DNA of 64,000 nucleotides from Spirochaetaceae bacterium (GCA_028821475.1 JAPPGB010000102.1:16635-80634), one strand, 5' to 3'. Counted from the first letter of the stretch, positions 51,584 through 60,663 are shown. Numbers and translations: made by a program. Notes: generated by a model not told the origin, from the letters alone.

Positions 51584-53410
51584 CTAATGGCCCATCTCCG
51601 TCTTCAGCTCCTGGTCGATCCACAGGCGGGAGAACACGACCATGTTCTGCATGCCGCCGAAGCCGCCTTCGGCGTTGTAGCCGATCACCCACGGCTGGTG
51701 CACGGTAAATGCCGGAGCCAACGGCCCCCAGAGCTGCCAGTGCTGCTCGACGATGCGATAGTCCATCTTCTTAACCAGCTCATACGCCTCGTCCAGGCTG
51801 TTGGAAGCGAAGGCGGCATCGTACCATTCGTTGAATTGGGCGTCGTCGACGCCAGCCCGGTTCCCCCCAATGCCACCCCGATACGCGCTCATTTGCCACA
51901 ACGGATCAGCCTTGACCCCCGCAACTGTCATGGACAGATGAAAATCTCCACTGGCGCTTCTCGCCGAGTGTTCCGCATCGGTCGGTGTCTCGATGATCAC
52001 TTCGACGCCGACCTCACGCCAGTACGCCGCCTGCAATTCCGGCCAGCTCACGTCGAACCGCGGGAAGTGAATGTAGATGGCCGAGAACCTGGTACCGTCG
52101 GCGCCGCGCGGATAGCCGGCCTCATCGAGCAGCTCCTCGGCCATCTCCGGGTCATACCGGTAGTACTGCTTGAGCTCGTCGGGCCACTCTTCGAACGGGG
52201 TCATGTAGTCCTGAAATTCCCGGCCGACCAGTCCCCGCGGAATCGTGTCGGCATAGCCCCTGAAGTAGGAATCGTTCATCGCTTCGAGGTCCATCGCCAA
52301 CTGCATCGCGCGGCGCACCCGGATGTCGGTAAAGGGGCTCCCCTCCCGCTGGTTCATGCGGGTGCTGGCATTCGACCGCTCCGACCACGTGTGTATCACC
52401 AGCTCGGGGTTGGTCTCTTGCAGGCTCACCGCCTGGTCGATCGAGTTCAACTGCGAGGCGCCCGGCCAGCCGACGAAGTCGATCTTGCCGGAACGCAGGC
52501 CCGCCAGCATGGTGGCCACTTCATTTATCTCAAGGCCCTTCATCTCGTCGATGTAGGGCAACTGGTTCTCGGGGTATTTCTCGTCGTTGCGCCAGTGGTT
52601 GGGATTCCTGGTCCAGGTTATCGACACTTGCGGAACGATGTCCGTGATCATGTAGGGCCCGGTTCCCACCAGGGTGCGCCAATCCGCCATGTCGCCGTGC
52701 TCGTCGATCACCTCGCGCGGATGGATCGCCATGCTGTACCAGTCCAGGATCACCCCCAGGGCGATGAGCCGCGGCTCGGTCAGCTTCATGACCAGTGTCC
52801 GCTCGTCGGTGGCCTGAACCGATTCCCAAGGCAGCGCTACCAGGCTGCCGCCGCCGGGGGAAGGCTCCGCGTCACTGAACTCGGTCCCGGACAGCTTGTT
52901 TCCCAAGATGCGTTGAAAGGAGTACTCCGCATCGGCGGCGGTCAGTTCGCGCCCGTTCACCGGCGGCTTGTCATGCCAGTGGATGCCCGAGCGGATGTTG
53001 AAGACGTAGGTCGTGGGGTCAGGCTGTTCCCAGCTTTCCGCCACCGCCCCGGTCAGGGCGTACAGAGGCGCCATGTAGCCGGTCAGAAAGGGATAGACGT
53101 TGCGATCGATCGCCCAGTCCACCATGGCCAGCTTCTCCAGCACGCCACTGGTGATGTAGAGCGAGCCGGGGCCGCCGCTGTAGGGGTCGGTGTCGCGGTC
53201 GACGTTGTGCTTCAGGACCTGGGTGATGGTGCCGCCGTACTGCGGCGCGACCACCGTCTTGCCGGTGACCGGGTCGGTCACGTACTCCTTGTCGGCCCGG
53301 GTCGCCGGCTGCTCTCCCTCGGCAGCCGCCCACAGGCCGGTCGCGGCAAGAACGAGACCGGCCAGCACGGCCAGCCACGTTCCGCACGTCCGGTACGTTG
53401 CGAATCTCAT
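51584..53410 (-). CDS. ABC transporter substrate-binding protein, family 5 (peptide/oligopeptide type)
   Basis: 608-residue periplasmic binding protein from ATG 53410 (after GAGGAGAGAACCTC). The signal peptide reads TWLAVLAGLVLAATGLWA, then AAEGEQ, with no lipobox. The mature start DPVTGKTVVAPQYGGTITQV parallels DPTTGAMVTAPEYGGTLTYA in the protein at 31741. Further family-5 blocks are VAESWEQPDPTTYVFNIRSG, IHWHDKPPVNGRELTAADAE, LVGTGPYMITDIVPQVSITW and VRRAMQLAMDLEAMNDSY. The differing middle parts suggest another ligand. An intrinsic terminator follows. Upstream, 250 bp separate it from an AAA-ATPase-like gene and must hold the promoter (a TTGACG on this strand at 53627-53632 is a weak candidate). 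Confidence 0.92.
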   Translation of the reverse strand: MRFATYRTCGTWLAVLAGLVLAATGLWAAAEGEQPATRADKEYVTDPVTGKTVVAPQYGGTITQVLKHNVDRDTDPYSGGPGSLYITSGVLEKLAMVDWAIDRNVYPFLTGYMAPLYALTGAVAESWEQPDPTTYVFNIRSGIHWHDKPPVNGRELTAADAEYSFQRILGNKLSGTEFSDAEPSPGGGSLVALPWESVQATDERTLVMKLTEPRLIALGVILDWYSMAIHPREVIDEHGDMADWRTLVGTGPYMITDIVPQVSITWTRNPNHWRNDEKYPENQLPYIDEMKGLEINEVATMLAGLRSGKIDFVGWPGASQLNSIDQAVSLQETNPELVIHTWSERSNASTRMNQREGSPFTDIRVRRAMQLAMDLEAMNDSYFRGYADTIPRGLVGREFQDYMTPFEEWPDELKQYYRYDPEMAEELLDEAGYPRGADGTRFSAIYIHFPRFDVSWPELQAAYWREVGVEVIIETPTDAEHSARSASGDFHLSMTVAGVKADPLWQMSAYRGGIGGNRAGVDDAQFNEWYDAAFASNSLDEAYELVKKMDYRIVEQHWQLWGPLAPAFTVHQPWVIGYNAEGGFGGMQNMVVFSRLWIDQELKTEMGH

Positions 53411-53664
53411 GAGGTTCTCTCCTCGTTCGAGAGCACGCGGCGAACTGCCTCCCCTCGCCCGCTCTCGAAGCCCGGCTTCAACGCCGGTTACCGGTAGGTA
53501 AAGCGAGAGGGCACTCGGTGTTGAACTACATCCGCACCTCCTTGCCCGTGTGCAGGCACCGGGGATTGCCCTTGGTGCACACCTGTCTTCCTCAATTAGG
53601 GACGTGGTAACACACGCCGAATGAGCCGTCAAGTTTGCAAGAGGCGGCCGGCAGCCGCGCGGCC

Positions 53665-55494
53665 TCACTCCGCTGCAGTTCCGTCTCGCTGCACGGCGTC
53701 GCAGAACACCAGATCCCAGCCGTGGAACACCACGATCAGGCCGATGAAGCGCACCCCCGGGAACTGCCGCGCCAGCCGTTCGTCCGCCAGGTACCGCTCC
53801 AGTTGCGCCGTCGCCTCTCGGACCGCCGCCGCCACGCCGGCGTCGCCCGCCGGCTCGCCGCCCTGAGAACGCTCGGAGCGCTGAAGTCGCCCACGGCGAC
53901 TGAGGTACTTCAGCTCGATCAGGTAGCCGCGTTGCAGTTGCGGGTAGCGGGCCACCAGCGGCTCCAGCGCGATGTCCGCATGGCCCTTGCCCAGCTCCGC
54001 CTCCGACCGGAACACGTAGTAGTCGGCCACGCTCAGGTAGGCCGCCAGAAAGCCGAGCGCCCCGGCACGGGGCGCCATTACCTTCTCGCCGGCGATGTAG
54101 TCGCGGATTCCCGTCTGCCGCGCGATCGCCTCGCTCAGAAACTCCAACACGGGCCGCCACTCGCCCTCGGTCGCCATCCGAAGCATCAACTGCTCGAACC
54201 GGAACAGGTCGACCGAAAACACCTCCACGTCGCGGTAGGCGTCGCGCAGGTAGCCGTACATCAGCCGCTTCACGGTCTGGTTCGGGATCGCCAGCCGCGG
54301 CAACACGCCCTGCACGTGGCGGATGCTCAGCAGCCCGAAGTAGTGCATCAGGGACAGGAAGTTCTCCCGCTTGGTGAGATCCTTCAGCGGAAAGCCGGGC
54401 TGGATGCGAGTATCCACCTGCTCCTCGGCGATGACGTCGCGCAGCAGGTCGAAGTTGCCGTTGAGCTGCCGCCCGGTCACCAGCAGGTGGCGCAGCTTGC
54501 CGTAGTCGATGCGCACGTTGGTGTCGATCAGGTATTCCGGTACCTCTCGGTTCGGGATCGAGTTGTCCAAGTAGTAGAGCACCATGTCCGAGTTGTAGAG
54601 ATCGGTGTCGGCCGTCCTCGCGAATCGGTAGCCATTGTACCACTGGCCCATGGTGCCCATGGCGGTAGCGACTTCCTGGTTGAACACGCCCAGGTCCCGG
54701 TAGGTCTCGACCAGGCGTCGCACCTCCGCCTCGGTGAAGCCGACCATCTCGTTGAAGTCCGGGTGCAGGCTGATGTTCTTGCCGATGTTGAAGCCGCTGG
54801 TCACGTCGTCCATGGTGATCGGTGACACGCCGGTGATGAACAACCGCTCCAGACCGCCGCCGCTGCGGTCCGCGCCGGACTTCAGGGTGGCGAAGAAGTT
54901 GCGGTAGAAGCCGCCGCCATGGGTGAACGAGTGGTACGCCTCCGCGCCGTGGTACGCGAGCACCGTGTTGGCGAAATTGTCGTACTCGTCGATCAGTACG
55001 TACAGCGGGATGTCACGGTCGCCCGCGTACCGGAACAACTCGGTGAGCTTGGTGGCGATGGAGGGCGGCGCGAGGATGTCCCTCATCGCCGCTTCCGGAA
55101 ACAGGTCGGGATGGCGCCGCAGCGTTCCGCGGAGCTCTATCATGCAGTAGGTCTCGAACTCCCGCTCCAGGGTTTCGAGCTTGTCGTTGACCGCCGAGAA
55201 GTTGAAGCGCAGGGTGACGTAGCGGCTCTGTTCCCCGGTCGGCTTCCGCCCGATGTCGGTGCCGGCGAAGGTGCCGTCGAAGTCGTCCGCCCAGAAGCGG
55301 TCGTAGTAGTTCTCCAGCAGGGAGATCCACAGCGACTTGCCGAACCGGCGCGGGCGGATCAGGAAGACGTAGTCCTCCCGCTCCAGGCGCCGCAGGAAGC
55401 GGGTCTTGTCGACGTACAGCCACCGGTTCCGGCGGATGCGCCTGAAGTCGGCCTCGCCGTAGGGAATGCGCGGGTGTGTGGGTGGCGTGCTCAC
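53665..55494 (-). CDS. AAA-ATPase-like / DUF1703 protein, copy 1
   Basis: 609-residue protein of the AAA-ATPase-like (N-terminal) plus DUF1703 PD-(D/E)XK nuclease-type family. The opening PPTHPRIPYGEADFRRIRRN, RWLYVDKTRFLRRLE and FLIRPRRFGKSLWISLLENY (a degenerate P-loop RRFGKS) is typical. Walker B-like LYVLIDEYDNFANTVLAYHG follows, then FITGVSPITMDDVTSGFNI. The C-terminal part has ELGKGHADIALEPL and GYLIELKYLSRRGR, the D..E.K nuclease signature, then VVFHGWDLVFCDA. The function of this expanded family is unknown, though it is often multi-copy in a genome. It shares about 80% identity by eye with the copy at 58551-60344, including about 50 bp upstream of the start. Confidence 0.87.
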   Translation of the reverse strand: MSTPPTHPRIPYGEADFRRIRRNRWLYVDKTRFLRRLEREDYVFLIRPRRFGKSLWISLLENYYDRFWADDFDGTFAGTDIGRKPTGEQSRYVTLRFNFSAVNDKLETLEREFETYCMIELRGTLRRHPDLFPEAAMRDILAPPSIATKLTELFRYAGDRDIPLYVLIDEYDNFANTVLAYHGAEAYHSFTHGGGFYRNFFATLKSGADRSGGGLERLFITGVSPITMDDVTSGFNIGKNISLHPDFNEMVGFTEAEVRRLVETYRDLGVFNQEVATAMGTMGQWYNGYRFARTADTDLYNSDMVLYYLDNSIPNREVPEYLIDTNVRIDYGKLRHLLVTGRQLNGNFDLLRDVIAEEQVDTRIQPGFPLKDLTKRENFLSLMHYFGLLSIRHVQGVLPRLAIPNQTVKRLMYGYLRDAYRDVEVFSVDLFRFEQLMLRMATEGEWRPVLEFLSEAIARQTGIRDYIAGEKVMAPRAGALGFLAAYLSVADYYVFRSEAELGKGHADIALEPLVARYPQLQRGYLIELKYLSRRGRLQRSERSQGGEPAGDAGVAAAVREATAQLERYLADERLARQFPGVRFIGLIVVFHGWDLVFCDAVQRDGTAAE

Positions 55495-55643
55495 TACCGT
55501 AGCCCGAGGCAGCCGAACGGCAGCCAGACACTGACTCTATCGTCTCCAAGGCGCCCTCTGCAACGGCCTCGCGCCTCGCCCCGGAGCCCCGGAGCGCGCC
55601 GGCCGGGAAGTCGGCTGGCCTTGAGCCGCGGCCGGGCGTTAGG

Positions 55644-56573
55644 ATGCGGCTCGACATGACGTTTCCTCAGATCCCCGACGCGGTCCGCCTGGAGCGGCTG
55701 CGGCCGCCCGCCGGCCGGGTGCGCATGGTGCTCGACACCGACACCTATAACGAGACCGACGACCAGTTCGCGCTGGTGCACGCGCTGCTCTCCCCGGAGC
55801 GGCTTGCCGTGGAGGCGGTCCACGCGGCGCCGTTCCACAACGCCCGCTCCGACGGGCCGGGGCACGGCATGGAGCTGAGCTACCAGGAGATCCTCCGCCT
55901 CCTGGAGCGACTCGGCCGCTCCGCCGACGGGTTCGCGTTCCGCGGCTCCACCGGCTACCTGGGCGCCGGCGGGCAGCCGTGCGAGTCGGAGGCGGTGCGC
56001 GACCTGGTCGCCCGCGGCCTGGCCAGCCCTGCCGACGACCCGCTCTACGTGGTGGCCATCGGGGCGATCACCAACGTGGCCTCGGCGCTGCTGGCCGAGC
56101 CGGCGCTGGCGGGGAAGATCGTGGTGGTGTGGCTGGGCGGCCACGCCCTGACCTGGCCCCACACGCGCGAATTCAACCTGCGCCAGGACGTGCCCGCCGC
56201 GCGCGTGGTGCTCGACTGCGGCGTGCCGCTGGTGCTGGTGCCGTGCATGGGGGTGACCAGCCACCTGCACACCTCGGTCCCGGAGATCGACCGCCACGTG
56301 GCGACGCACGGCGAGCTGGGCGCGTTCCTGGCGTCCCGCTTCAAGGAGATGCGCGCCGACCACTTCGGCTGGTCGCGGGTGCTGTGGGACGTGGCCACCA
56401 TCGCCTGGCTGCTCGACCCGGCCTGGGTGCCGACCGAGCTGGTGCCGAGCCCGGTGCTGACCGACCAGGTTACCTGGAGCGTCGACCGGCGCCGCCACCT
56501 GGTCCGCTGCGCCAGCTTCGTGCACCGCGACCCGATCTTCCGCGACCTGTTCCGCAAGCTCGCCGCCGCCTGA
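55644..56573 (+). CDS. nucleoside hydrolase (inosine/uridine-preferring type)
   Basis: Cleaves the N-glycosidic bond of ribonucleosides; 309 residues from ATG 55644 (ATG 55656 is also possible). The calcium-binding signature near the N-terminus is RMVLDTDTYNETDDQFALVH, equivalent to DTDxGxDDAxA but with Asn-Glu inserted before the Asp pair. Further conserved blocks are VEAVHAAPFHNARSDGPGHG, VVAIGAITNVASALLAEP (the IGPLTN block, here IGAITN), VVVWLGGHALTWPHTREFNL and VLVPCMGVTSHLHTS. There is no signal peptide. The changed motifs suggest a divergent subgroup, and sugar-conjugate substrates other than nucleosides are possible. Confidence 0.82.
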   Translation: MRLDMTFPQIPDAVRLERLRPPAGRVRMVLDTDTYNETDDQFALVHALLSPERLAVEAVHAAPFHNARSDGPGHGMELSYQEILRLLERLGRSADGFAFRGSTGYLGAGGQPCESEAVRDLVARGLASPADDPLYVVAIGAITNVASALLAEPALAGKIVVVWLGGHALTWPHTREFNLRQDVPAARVVLDCGVPLVLVPCMGVTSHLHTSVPEIDRHVATHGELGAFLASRFKEMRADHFGWSRVLWDVATIAWLLDPAWVPTELVPSPVLTDQVTWSVDRRRHLVRCASFVHRDPIFRDLFRKLAAA

Positions 56574-56966
56574 ACCGGCGCCCCCGATCAGGCGCTGCCC
56601 GCGCGGGCCGCGCGTGTCGTTGACCATCGGCAGGGTGGTATACACGAAAAAACGCATCTTCATCTTTGTGCTGGCGCTGCTGGTGTGCGTGGCTGCAGGC
56701 GCTGTCAAGGGCTGAAACAATGAACAACATGCAGCGCCAGATCGAATCGGGAGGCGCGGCGGACACTCGCCGAGCAGCCCGGTGGTCCAATTCGGTCTCG
56801 GACTGCGTCGTTGCGTGGCTTGACACGCAGTAGGCGCCGAAACATGCTCCGTCTTCGTGGCTGGAGTGGATAGATACGTTACGGTCTCGCGACTCTGCCG
56901 AGACAACCGGGGAGCAGTGGTACCGCCGAGCGATCGACAGCGGCATCGCGCCGCTGGCAAAGTTGC
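56574..56966. other. decayed intergenic region with an orphan signal-peptide-like frame
   Basis: No complete gene in about 390 bp. A short plus-strand frame, GTG 56635 to TGA 56715, encodes a signal-peptide-like 26-mer (YTKKRIFIFVLALLVCVAAG, then AVKG), as if the rest of a secreted protein had been lost. A second open frame up to the next gene (SSWLEWIDTLRSRDSAETTG, then EQWYRRAIDSGIAPLAKLHE) reads like a gene end without a start. TGGTATACA at 56636-56644 resembles an extended -10 promoter element. GC content is lower than in the neighbours. Confidence 0.4.
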
Positions 56967-57977
56967 ATGAACAACACAGAGAAAAACAAGTATCGGGTAG
57001 TCATCGTTGGCACGGGATCCATTGCCCGGGCACATGCGAGGGCGTGTTTGCAAAACGACCAGACCGATCTCGTGGCCGCCTGCGATGTTTCGCAGAAAGC
57101 CCTGGACTCGTTCATCCGGCAGTTCCAAGTCGAGCGCAGCTACACCCGACTCGATGAGATGCTGGAGAAGGAACCGATCGACGTCGCGATTATCTGCACC
57201 TGGCAGGTAAATCACGCCGAGCTGGGAACCCGCATCGCAGAATCACGGCGCGTGAAGGCCATTCTTGTTGAGAAACCCTTTACCGTGAACGCGGCCGAAG
57301 CCGAGGCGCTGATCGCCGCCTGCCGAAACAGCGGCGTGTTCGTCGCTGAGGCGTGGAAGTTTCGCCACCACCCTATGCATTTGAAAGCCAAGGAGATCAT
57401 CGAGAGGGGCGGTATCGGGGAGGTTCTACAGGTGAACAGCACCTTCTGCCACCCGTTTGAGGACCGCCAACCGCTCGTGAATTGGTACTGGCAACGAGGC
57501 AAGGCGGGCGGGGCGATCTACATCGTAGCATGTTACAACATACACCATGCGAGGTTCATCTTTGGCGAGCAGCCGGAGCGAGTATTTGCCACTCAGATTC
57601 CGGGTGTCGAGGTGGATGATGCCGCCTCCATCATGCTGATCTTTTCCGGTGGCCGCACGGCACAGATTACCTCGGGTTTTACCTCCTGGCATTCCCAGAA
57701 CGTGGAGGTCATGGGCACCCACGGCCTGCTGCAAATCGAGGACCTGGCGTGGAACAATGAGGATCGGGCGGTGGTACTGAAACAGAAAACGAGAGACGGC
57801 GTGGCGCATTATGAGTTCAACCCTACGTTTCAGTTCAGCCTGCAACTGCAGCACCTGTGTGAGGTGCTGGATACGGGTGCGCCGCACCGCATATCGCCCC
57901 AGGACAGCATCGCTCAGATGAAGGTGATCGATGCAGTGTTCGAATCCCTCAAGAGCGGTAAAGCGGTGGTGTTGTAG
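56967..57977 (+). CDS. Gfo/Idh/MocA family oxidoreductase
   Basis: 336-residue NAD(P)-dependent sugar-type dehydrogenase starting MNNTEKNKYRVVIVGTGSIA, with the Rossmann GTGSIA loop. Catalytic lysine block AILVEKPFTVNAAEAEALI (EKP intact), WYWQRGKAGGAIYIVACYNI and NIHHARFIFGEQP (GG..Y..H in place of G...H.ID). The C-terminal strands VEVMGTHGLLQIEDLAWN are typical. Base composition is lower in GC than in most of the window, so recent transfer is possible. It is followed by a hairpin terminator and the convergent SnoaL-like gene. The substrate is unknown. Confidence 0.88.
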   Translation: MNNTEKNKYRVVIVGTGSIARAHARACLQNDQTDLVAACDVSQKALDSFIRQFQVERSYTRLDEMLEKEPIDVAIICTWQVNHAELGTRIAESRRVKAILVEKPFTVNAAEAEALIAACRNSGVFVAEAWKFRHHPMHLKAKEIIERGGIGEVLQVNSTFCHPFEDRQPLVNWYWQRGKAGGAIYIVACYNIHHARFIFGEQPERVFATQIPGVEVDDAASIMLIFSGGRTAQITSGFTSWHSQNVEVMGTHGLLQIEDLAWNNEDRAVVLKQKTRDGVAHYEFNPTFQFSLQLQHLCEVLDTGAPHRISPQDSIAQMKVIDAVFESLKSGKAVVL

Positions 57978-57985
57978 AGAGCAAC

Positions 57986-58012
57986 CCTGCGCTACCCTCC
58001 GCCCAGCGCAGG
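57986..58012. terminator. hairpin terminator between convergent genes
   Basis: CCTGCGCT (57986-57993) pairs perfectly with AGCGCAGG (58005-58012), loop of 11 nt, followed on the plus strand by TTTC. It lies between the oxidoreductase stop (57977) and the end of the convergent SnoaL-like gene (58015) and probably serves the oxidoreductase transcript. Confidence 0.55.
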
Positions 58013-58014
58013 TT

Positions 58015-58434
58015 TCAGGCGGAAGGGATGGTCAGTTCAGCGCCCATCTGACGGACGGTTGAGAGTCCATCGCTGATGTGCGTGTAGTCGACGAGCAGGC
58101 CATCACGCAGCTTGAAGATGCTCGCGGTACGGTTTTCCACCTCGCGCCCTGTCGGCGGTACGCCAAAGAGCTCCACCACCGGCGTCCCGCGCCAGTGCCA
58201 GATGCCCACGACAGTGTCCTCGCCGGCCACGATGTGGTCGATGACGATCTGAGCGTCCGGTACCGCGGCGAGGAAGCCGCCGGCGTGTCTCTCCAGGCCC
58301 TTGCGGCCCGGTTTCGGCTGGGAGTGGTCGACCATGTCCTCGGCGGCTATCTGGCTGATCACCTCGAGCTTCCTCTCTCCAAGCACCTCGGCGAGGTAAC
58401 GACGCATTACTTCTTCACAACGTTCCCTGCTCAT
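58015..58434 (-). CDS. SnoaL-like ester cyclase/polyketide-cyclase family protein
   Basis: 139-residue protein of the SnoaL-like alpha+beta barrel group. ATG 58434 is preceded by a strong AGGAGGTAG and by TATACTAT-type sequence. Characteristic pieces are RRYLAEVLGERKLEVISQIA, AAEDMVDHSQPKPGRKGLER, AVPDAQIVIDHIVAGEDTVV and GIWHWRGTPVVELFGVPPTG, ending FKLRDGLLVDYTHISDGL. Such proteins cover enzymes (cyclases, isomerases, hydrolases) and non-enzymatic binders, so the role is open. A copy with a large internal deletion lies at 60509-60663, so this gene is part of a duplicated segment with the AAA-ATPase-like gene upstream on the same strand. Confidence 0.83.
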   Translation of the reverse strand: MSRERCEEVMRRYLAEVLGERKLEVISQIAAEDMVDHSQPKPGRKGLERHAGGFLAAVPDAQIVIDHIVAGEDTVVGIWHWRGTPVVELFGVPPTGREVENRTASIFKLRDGLLVDYTHISDGLSTVRQMGAELTIPSA

Positions 58435-58550
58435 GGCTACCTCCTATACTATATGCAATTCCTTCCAGTGCAGTGCTGGTTTTGTAGATCGTTCAGCCGG
58501 GCTCGGCGGCGGCGCCCCTGGTACCGTTCCAGGCATGCATGTATATCCTT

Positions 58551-60344
58551 TCACCGCTGCACCTCGTCGCAGAACACCAGCTCCCAGCCGTGGAACACCA
58601 CGACCAGGCCGATGAAGCGCACCCCCGGAAACTGCCGCGCCAGCCGCTCGTCCGCCAGGTACCGCTTGAGTTGCGCCGTCGCCTGTCCGGCCGCCGCCGC
58701 CACGCCGGCGTCGTCCGCCGACTCGCCGCGCTGAGGGCACTCAGAGCGCTGCAAGCGCCGACGGCGATTGAGGTACTTCAGCTCGATCAGGTAGCCACGC
58801 TGCAGGTGCGGATAGCGGGCCGCCAGCGGCTCCAGGCAGATGTCCGCGTGCCCCTTGCCCAGTTCCGCCTCCGAGCGGAACACGTAGTAGTCGGTCACGC
58901 TCAGGTAGGCGGCCAGGAACCCCTGTATGACCTTCTCGCCACTGATGTAGTCGAGTATCCCGGTCTGCCGCGCGATCGCCTCGCTCAGGAACTCCAGTAC
59001 CGGTCGCCACTCGCCCGCGTTGGCCATCCGCATCATCAACTGCTCGAACCGGAACAGGTTGACCGCGAACACCCCCACGTCGCGGTAGGCGTCGCGCAGG
59101 TAGCCGTACATCAGCCGCTTCACGGTCTGGTTCGGGATCGCCAGTCGCGGCACCCGCTCCACCACGTCGCGGATGCTCAACAGCCCGAAGTAGTGCAGCA
59201 GAGAATAGAAATTCTCCGGGTCGGTGAGGTCTTGCAGGGGGAAGCCGGGCCGGATGCGGGTGTCCACCTGCTCCTCGCCGATCACGTCGCGCAGCAGGTC
59301 GAAGTTGCCGTTGAGTTGCCGCCCGGTCACCAGCAGGTGACGCAGCTTGCCGTAGTCGATGCGCACGTTGGTATCGATCAGTTCATCCGGCACCTCACGG
59401 TTCGGCATCGAATGCTTCAGGTAGTACAGCACCATGTCGGTGTTGTACAGATCGGTCTCGGCTGCCTTGGCGAACCGATAGCCATTGTACCACTCGCCCA
59501 TGATATCCATGGCGGTAGTGGCGTCCTGGTTGAACACTCCCAACTCCCGGTAGGCCTCCACCAGGTGCCGCACCTCCGGCTCGGTGAAGCCGACCATCTC
59601 ATTGAAGTCTGGCTCCAGGCTGATGTTGGTGCCGATGTTGAAGCCGCTGGTTACGTCGTCCATGGTGACCGGCGACACCCCGGTGATGAACAACCGCTCC
59701 AGACCGCCGCCCGTGCGCCCCGCCCCGAACTTCAGGGTGGCGAAGAAGTTGCGGTAGAAGCCGCCGCCGTGGGTGAAGGAGTGGTACGCCTCCGCGCCGT
59801 GGTACGCCAGCACGGTGTTGGCGAAGTTGTCGTACTCGTCAATGATCACGTACAGTGGGATGTCGTGGTCGCCCGCGTACCGGAATAGCTCGGCCAGCTT
59901 GGTGGCGATGGAGGGCGGCTCCAGGATGTCCCGCACTGCCGCTTCGGGAAACAGATCGGGATGCCGCCGTAGGGTCCCGCGAAGCTCTATCAGGCAGTAG
60001 GTCTCGAATTCCCGCTCCAGGGTGTCGAGCGCGTCGTTGACGGTTGAAAAATCGAAGCGCAGGGTGACGTAGCGGCTCTGTTCCCCGGTCGGGTCCTGCC
60101 CGATGTCGGTGCCGGCAAAGGTGGCGTCGAAGCCGTCGGCCCAGAAGCGGTCGTAGTAGTTTTCCAGCACCGACGCCCACAGCGACTTGCCGAAGCGGCG
60201 CGGGCGGATCAGGAAGGCGTAGCGCTCCTGCTCCAGGCGCCGCAGGAAGGGGGTCTTGTCGACGTACAGCCACCGGTTCAGGCGGATACGCCTGAAGTCG
60301 GCCTCCCCGTAGGGAATGCGCGGGTGCGTGGGTGGCGTACTCAC
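58551..60344 (-). CDS. AAA-ATPase-like / DUF1703 protein, copy 2
   Basis: 597-residue paralogue of the protein at 53665-55494, with the same domain order: PPTHPRIPYGEADFRRIRLN, P-loop-like FLIRPRRFGKSLWASVLENY, Walker B-like LYVIIDEYDNFANTVLAYHG, then ELGKGHADICLEPL and YLIELKYLNRRRR of the nuclease-type half. It lacks 12 residues compared with copy 1, mostly after GEKV (copy 1 has an extra MAPRAGALG stretch) and at the C-terminus. The start context, including CACTGACTCTATCGTCTCC on the plus strand before it, is shared with copy 1 (55527-55550 area). It is flanked by the SnoaL-like gene and by the deleted copy of that gene, both on the same strand. Confidence 0.87.
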   Translation of the reverse strand: MSTPPTHPRIPYGEADFRRIRLNRWLYVDKTPFLRRLEQERYAFLIRPRRFGKSLWASVLENYYDRFWADGFDATFAGTDIGQDPTGEQSRYVTLRFDFSTVNDALDTLEREFETYCLIELRGTLRRHPDLFPEAAVRDILEPPSIATKLAELFRYAGDHDIPLYVIIDEYDNFANTVLAYHGAEAYHSFTHGGGFYRNFFATLKFGAGRTGGGLERLFITGVSPVTMDDVTSGFNIGTNISLEPDFNEMVGFTEPEVRHLVEAYRELGVFNQDATTAMDIMGEWYNGYRFAKAAETDLYNTDMVLYYLKHSMPNREVPDELIDTNVRIDYGKLRHLLVTGRQLNGNFDLLRDVIGEEQVDTRIRPGFPLQDLTDPENFYSLLHYFGLLSIRDVVERVPRLAIPNQTVKRLMYGYLRDAYRDVGVFAVNLFRFEQLMMRMANAGEWRPVLEFLSEAIARQTGILDYISGEKVIQGFLAAYLSVTDYYVFRSEAELGKGHADICLEPLAARYPHLQRGYLIELKYLNRRRRLQRSECPQRGESADDAGVAAAAGQATAQLKRYLADERLARQFPGVRFIGLVVVFHGWELVFCDEVQR

Positions 60345-60424
60345 TACTGTAGCCTGCTGGCAGGCTCCGGCACTGACTCTATCGTCTCCAAGGCGCGAGG
60401 TGCAACGGATTCGGCACGGTCAGC

Positions 60425-60453
60425 ACGGTCACTCCGTGACACGGAAGACGATG
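60425..60453. repeat. short palindrome-containing repeat, copy 1
   Basis: A 29-bp stretch (ACGGTCACTCCGTGAC, two variable bases, GGAAGACGATG) that matches 27 of 29 bases at 62177-62205. It contains GTCAC-TCC-GTGAC, which can form a small hairpin. This copy is intergenic, between the second AAA-ATPase-like gene and the SnoaL remnant. Confidence 0.7.
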
Positions 60454-60508
60454 GTCGGTTGGTCGAATCCGTCGCGTCCGTCGAGTCCTGGGAGGGCCGA
60501 GCGTGGTT

Positions 60509-60663
60509 TCAGGCGGAAGGGATGGTCAATTCAGCGCCCATCTGACGAACGGTTGAGAGCCCATCGCTGATGTGCGTGTAGTCGACGAGCAGGCCATCAC
60601 GCAGCTCTCCAAGCACCTCGGCGAGGTACGACGCATTACTTCTTCACAACGTTCCCTGCTCAT
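60509..60663 (-). pseudogene. SnoaL-like gene copy with large internal deletion
   Basis: The 155 bp match both ends of the intact SnoaL-like gene (58015-58434): the C-terminal part from its stop to about 58111, and the N-terminal part from about 58376 to its ATG, including the AGGAGGTAG ribosome-binding site and TATACTAT behind it. About 265 bp in the middle are missing, and one more base is lost in the N-terminal part (GAGGTACGACG against GAGGTAACGACG). No working protein can result. Few substitutions separate it from the intact copy, so the duplication looks fairly recent. Confidence 0.85.

Noticed and set aside
53665..60344. Reading the two AAA-ATPase-like genes as transposases of an insertion sequence
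   Set aside because: They have the AAA-ATPase-like and DUF1703 nuclease-type patterns, and I see no terminal inverted repeats or target duplications around them. The duplication was reported without calling it an IS.
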